Notes under the pieces: generated by a model
Database searches by the model: none
What the model was told of the DNA's origin: nothing
Seen by the model: only the letters and a program-made list of their open reading frames with translations
Program-made: the position numbers and the translations under genes
In this document: in pieces, positions 23,390-26,162 of the stretch
How the letters are laid out: each line of letters starts with the position of its first letter
Numbering within the stretch: the first letter of the stretch is position 1
NCBI GenBank assembly: GCA_038237645.1
Contig: JBBRYN010000051.1
Span: forward strand, 1 to 26,162
Direction of reading: 5' to 3'
DNA from: QHCA01 sp038237645
Lineage (GTDB): Bacteria; Actinomycetota; Actinomycetes; Mycobacteriales; QHCA01
Length of the DNA stretch: 26,162 bases

Positions 23390-24416
23390 CTCGGCCACGA
23401 GGGTGAGATCGACGCCGGCATTGAGCCACGTCGAAACACCCCGCTTGCCGCAAGTCATAGGGACGCGCGGCAAGGGGTGAGGCGACCCCGGCGGCCGTGA
23501 GCGCCCGGCGCCGGGCCTCCTGCCAGATGTCGCCGTAGGCGGTGTCCGAAACTGGCCCACCTCGGACCCCCCGAAACAGACGACCGTCCGGAGCCGTACC
23601 GAACTCGGCGAGGTGCTCGGCGAGCAGTCGGGACAGCGGCGGTGCGCAGGGCACTATGCGCACCTCACGGACTCCGCGGTGCTTGAGCTGCCGGGCCTCC
23701 CGCGCGCCCGTGTCCGTCCACGACTTGGACGTGACGGGATTGGAGCAGTTGAGGTGCAGGTCGCCCCAATCGCCGTGCGTGATTGGCAACACCAAATCGG
23801 CTTCTCGAACCTCGCTCACCTCCGCCGGCCGCAGGGCGCCGTAATACATGCATCCGAAGAACGCCACGAAAGGCCGCGACGCCTCGCCTTGCGCGCCCAC
23901 CGCCGCGAGTAGTTGCTTGGCCTGGTCGTGATTGACCACCGACCGGCGGTCAACGGCTTCGGCGACCCTCGGCGCCTTCCAGCGCAGGCGATCGAGCGGG
24001 TTGGATACGAGGTGGCCCCTCTCGATCGCGTAGCGAAGCACTCTGTGGGGCACGGCACGGCGCCTGGCCACGACCGTCGCGGCAGCCGGCCGGCCACTGA
24101 GATTGACGGCCAGGCCGTCGAGCACGCGTCGCAGGATGCTCAGATCCTCCAAGTCAGATAGCGGCTTTGAATTGCGCTCAATCCAGTGCACCGAGCCTGC
24201 GAGCACTTCTGGTGGCGGCCCTTCCTTCCGGCGCGAGCTATTGAATGCCCATTGATAGAGCGCCGCGCGAATCTCCGCCGCCGGCGGCCTGCCCGGGCCG
24301 TCGGAAAGCACCATCGGTGTTGCGGATGCGAGCACGTCGGCGACCGATTGCCGCGACCTCGGCGCGAGTCGGCCCCAGGAACTGTCCACAAATGCGCAGG
24401 CGTGTTCGTACCAGGT
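23390..24416 (-). pseudogene. degraded phage-type tyrosine integrase
   Basis: Remnant of an actinobacterial tyrosine recombinase. Recognisable parts in order are WYEHACAFVDSSWGRLAP (core-binding domain), ALYQWAFNSSRR, YYGALRPAEVSEVREADL (first catalytic Arg), the KSWTDTGAREARQLKHRGV segment, EFGTAPDGRLFRG and ARPYDLRQAG. An extra base in a four-C run (23439-23442) then breaks the frame; in the next frame GVSTWLNAGVDLTLVAE follows. The homology stops there, so the C-terminal region with the catalytic Tyr is lost. The N-terminal arm-binding region normally before WYEHACAF is also lost, replaced by unrelated sequence at about 24420. In-frame extension toward the tRNA reads only terminator and tRNA sequence. 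It sits 94 bp from the tRNA-Tyr 3' end, the classic position for an element integrated there. Confidence 0.88.
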
Positions 24417-24444
24417 CGGACCCTGGGCCGCCGGGCCTGGCGTG

Positions 24445-25030
24445 AGTGGCAGCCTGCTCGGCCATCCCCGAGAGGCTCTGATGCTGGCGCGCGCCGGGCA
24501 GCGGGGGATTGACCAGGCAGACTCGCCGGCCTGCCTGGCAGACCTGCACATCCTTGAGGCCCGCGCGCTCGCGGCGCTCAACGAGCCGGAGCCGGCCGCG
24601 GCCGCGATCGTCCGCGCAGAGCACATCTTCGCCCAGGTCGTGCCCGAGAACGAAACCAGAGTGGGCCCGGTTCATCGACCTGCCCTACATCTTCGGCGAG
24701 GCCGCTCATTGCTTCCGTGATCTCCGAGAGCCTGCGCAGATCGAGCGGTTCGCCACTCAGTCTGCCGAAGTCGCGCGCGAGCAGGGGAGAGCACGACGAG
24801 GCGCACTGAGTCACGCTGCGCTGGCGATCGCGGATCTAGAGCGCGGCAGCGTTGACGCCGCAGCCGCGAAGAGCCTCTACGTCGTAGAGCTGGCAGCCTC
24901 GGTGAACTCGTCCCGGTGCATCGAAACCGTGCGTGACCTCCAACGCCGGCTCAAGCCGTACGCTGGTGCTTCCGAGGTCCGGCAGTTCAACATGCGTGCC
25001 GAGGATCTGCTGGGGCTCAGGGTCGCCTAA
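24445..25030 (+). pseudogene. C-terminal remnant of a TPR-type transcriptional regulator
   Basis: Alpha-helical, TPR-like sequence resembling the C-terminal half of actinobacterial XRE/TPR regulators. It reads LLGHPREALMLARAG, then LADLHILEARALAALNEPE and AAAIVRAEHIFAQV. A one-base frame change near 24651-24656 restores KPEWARFIDLPYIFGEAAH, then FRDLREPAQIERFATQSAE and VRDLQRRLKPYAGASEVRQF, to a stop at 25030. The N-terminal DNA-binding part is absent: the sequence begins abruptly where the integrase remnant ends, about 30 nt away. Both the truncation and the frameshift argue for a dead gene. Confidence 0.75.
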
Positions 25031-25067
25031 ACCGCCAAGGCGCTGGGCCTGGCCCTTACGCCACAGC

Positions 25068-26021
25068 TCACACTTTGCGGATCGCCCACCGGCCATCGGC
25101 GTTGATGGACAGCAGGATCGTGTCGGCAGGCACCTGGACCTCCCCGGCATACTTCCCGATCTCGTTGACCAGCAGCCCAATCTCACCACCGTTGTCCGGG
25201 TAGCTGGTCACCACGAAGTTCGACCTGCCGGTGTGACTGATGTGCGCTGAGTCCAAACCACCGAAGGGCTTGGCGGGCATGATCACGACCGCGTCACCGA
25301 CCCCGCTCAACGTCCCGGTGCCGTCCCAAGGGCGAGCAGCAGTGATCGGCGCGATCTTGATGCCCCACCGGAGGCCGGTCGCCTCGACCTTAAGCGCGGC
25401 AGTTCGCTCGCCATCCTTCGCGTCGAACAGCACCGTGCCGGTGTAGGACCCGATCGTGTTCACGAGCAGGTCAACCTGCTCGCCGGCAGAGTCCAAGCTG
25501 GTGATGACGAAGTTGCTCGACCCCCTGCCGGTGATGACGGCGATCATCGGATCAGACCCCTTGCTCAGCTTGATCACCTTCGAGCCGGTACCGGAGTACA
25601 GCCTGGGCGCCAGCGGCTTGGGTTTGGGTGGGGGGCTGGGCGCGACAGTGGGTGCCTCCTCGGTCGGGCTTGGGCTGGGCGCCGCCTCACTGGCGCTGGG
25701 CTGCGCACTTTTGAGCGCCCTCGCCACTTTCGAGGGAGGAGGTGGTGCAGCTGATGCGATAGCGGCAATGAGGACCACGAAGACCAGCAAGGCGCCAAGC
25801 CCGGCGAGGACCGGGTGCCGCACTACCCACGCCTTGTTCTTGACCGGGGAGGGGCCATGGCCGGGGCCGTACGTGTGCGCGGCGGGTGTCCAGAACTGCC
25901 AGCCCTCAGGAGGAGCAGGCCAATCGGGCGGTGACTTCCAGCCAGCTGGTGGGGACCACCCTGCTGGCATCGGTGGCCAGTTGGGCGGTGGGTTGAAGCG
26001 GTAGCCGCTGGACTGTGTCAT
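25068..26021 (-). CDS. membrane-anchored protein with P/W-rich head and duplicated beta domain
   Basis: The 317-residue protein belongs to no family I can name. Residues ~9-42 are a cytosolic Pro/Trp repeat (NPPPNWPPMPAGW, SPPAGWKSPPDW and so on), similar in style to the short N-terminal heads of many actinobacterial membrane proteins. One membrane helix (~70-92) is followed by a Ser/Pro-rich stalk (~95-140) and an extracellular part. That part holds two related copies of ~55 residues: 164-220 (SSNFVITSLDSAGEQVDLLVN) and 264-317 (RSNFVVTSYPDNGGEIGLLVN), both beta-rich. I chose the ATG at 26021, where the P/W head begins; no clear Shine-Dalgarno is visible, and an ATG at 26120 would overlap the neighbouring frame. 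It is convergent with the regulator remnant. Confidence 0.72.
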   Translation of the reverse strand: MTQSSGYRFNPPPNWPPMPAGWSPPAGWKSPPDWPAPPEGWQFWTPAAHTYGPGHGPSPVKNKAWVVRHPVLAGLGALLVFVVLIAAIASAAPPPPSKVARALKSAQPSASEAAPSPSPTEEAPTVAPSPPPKPKPLAPRLYSGTGSKVIKLSKGSDPMIAVITGRGSSNFVITSLDSAGEQVDLLVNTIGSYTGTVLFDAKDGERTAALKVEATGLRWGIKIAPITAARPWDGTGTLSGVGDAVVIMPAKPFGGLDSAHISHTGRSNFVVTSYPDNGGEIGLLVNEIGKYAGEVQVPADTILLSINADGRWAIRKV

Positions 26022-26082
26022 CGAGATGTGTCTGACCAAATGCACCAGTTCAGGGTTGTAATACCCAGCCACTGGCGGCCTG

Positions 26083-26162
26083 TCATTGGTGATCCTTTCG
26101 TAGCTCGCGGTTGGCGGCAAGGCGTTGCTGTCGGGCGGCGGTGAGGCCGGCGCGGCGGGCGG
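26083..26162 (-). CDS. C-terminal end of an unidentified gene (partial)
   Basis: The last 25 codons of a minus-strand frame enter from the right edge and stop with TGA at 26085-26083. The peptide (ARRAGLTAARQQRLAANRE and onward to DHQ) is Arg/Gln/Ala-rich, helical and hydrophilic, unlike random antisense translation of this region. It lies 61 nt upstream of the membrane-protein start, in the same orientation. Too little is present to name it. Confidence 0.4.
   Translation of the reverse strand, partial: ARRAGLTAARQQRLAANRELRKDHQ

Noticed and set aside
23268..23390. Integrase C-terminus continuing to 23268
   Set aside because: This stretch is the tRNA terminator and tRNA-Tyr read on the opposite strand (ending GVAGVGFEPT), a common false extension.

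Overview
The window is 26 kb of very GC-rich DNA with many GTG starts, 4-bp stop/start overlaps and consistent GC-rich third positions. This points to an actinobacterium, probably a filamentous or soil lineage; the exact taxon cannot be read from the sequence.

Layout. (1) 1-132: an imperfect 47-bp tandem repeat at the left edge. (2) 175-9224: a tightly packed respiratory complex I operon in the order nuoA-B-C-H-I-J-K-L-M-N. It carries the whole proton-pumping membrane arm plus NuoB, NuoC and NuoI, but nuoD, nuoE, nuoF and nuoG are absent. (3) 9300-10172: the membrane zinc protease gene htpX, preceded by an ECF-sigma-like promoter. (4) 10548-15873: a four-gene, translationally coupled set that looks like a synthase-dependent exopolysaccharide system. 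It encodes a small membrane protein, a GT2 synthase with an N-terminal extracytoplasmic VWA-like region, a membrane-anchored lectin-like protein and a secreted DUF2334 deacetylase-like protein. A secreted clan-A-type glycoside hydrolase gene converges on it (15885-17387, minus). (5) 17728-20993: a two-gene operon encoding an HK97-fold phage-capsid-like protein fused through a proline-rich linker to a GAF-like domain, followed 2 nt later by a PLP-dependent group II decarboxylase. No other phage genes are present, so this looks like a domesticated capsid, possibly an undescribed encapsulin-like compartment. It is the most interesting item in the window. (6) 21052-23121 (minus): a secreted protein with an HExxE...DDP motif, and a YajQ-family protein. 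(7) 23215-25030: tRNA-Tyr(GTA) with its terminator, then a decayed tyrosine integrase and a decayed TPR-type regulator fragment, the scar of an old integrated element. (8) 25068-26162: a tail-anchored-type membrane protein with an internal duplication, and the last codons of another minus-strand gene running off the window.

How it fits together. Regions 2 and 3 are energy metabolism and membrane quality control. Region 4 is a plausible build, modify and trim pathway for an extracellular glycan. Region 5 appears to be a self-contained sensor-shell plus enzyme pair. Region 7 is a tRNA-associated insertion hotspot. All functional statements come from reading translated motifs; no database search was run.
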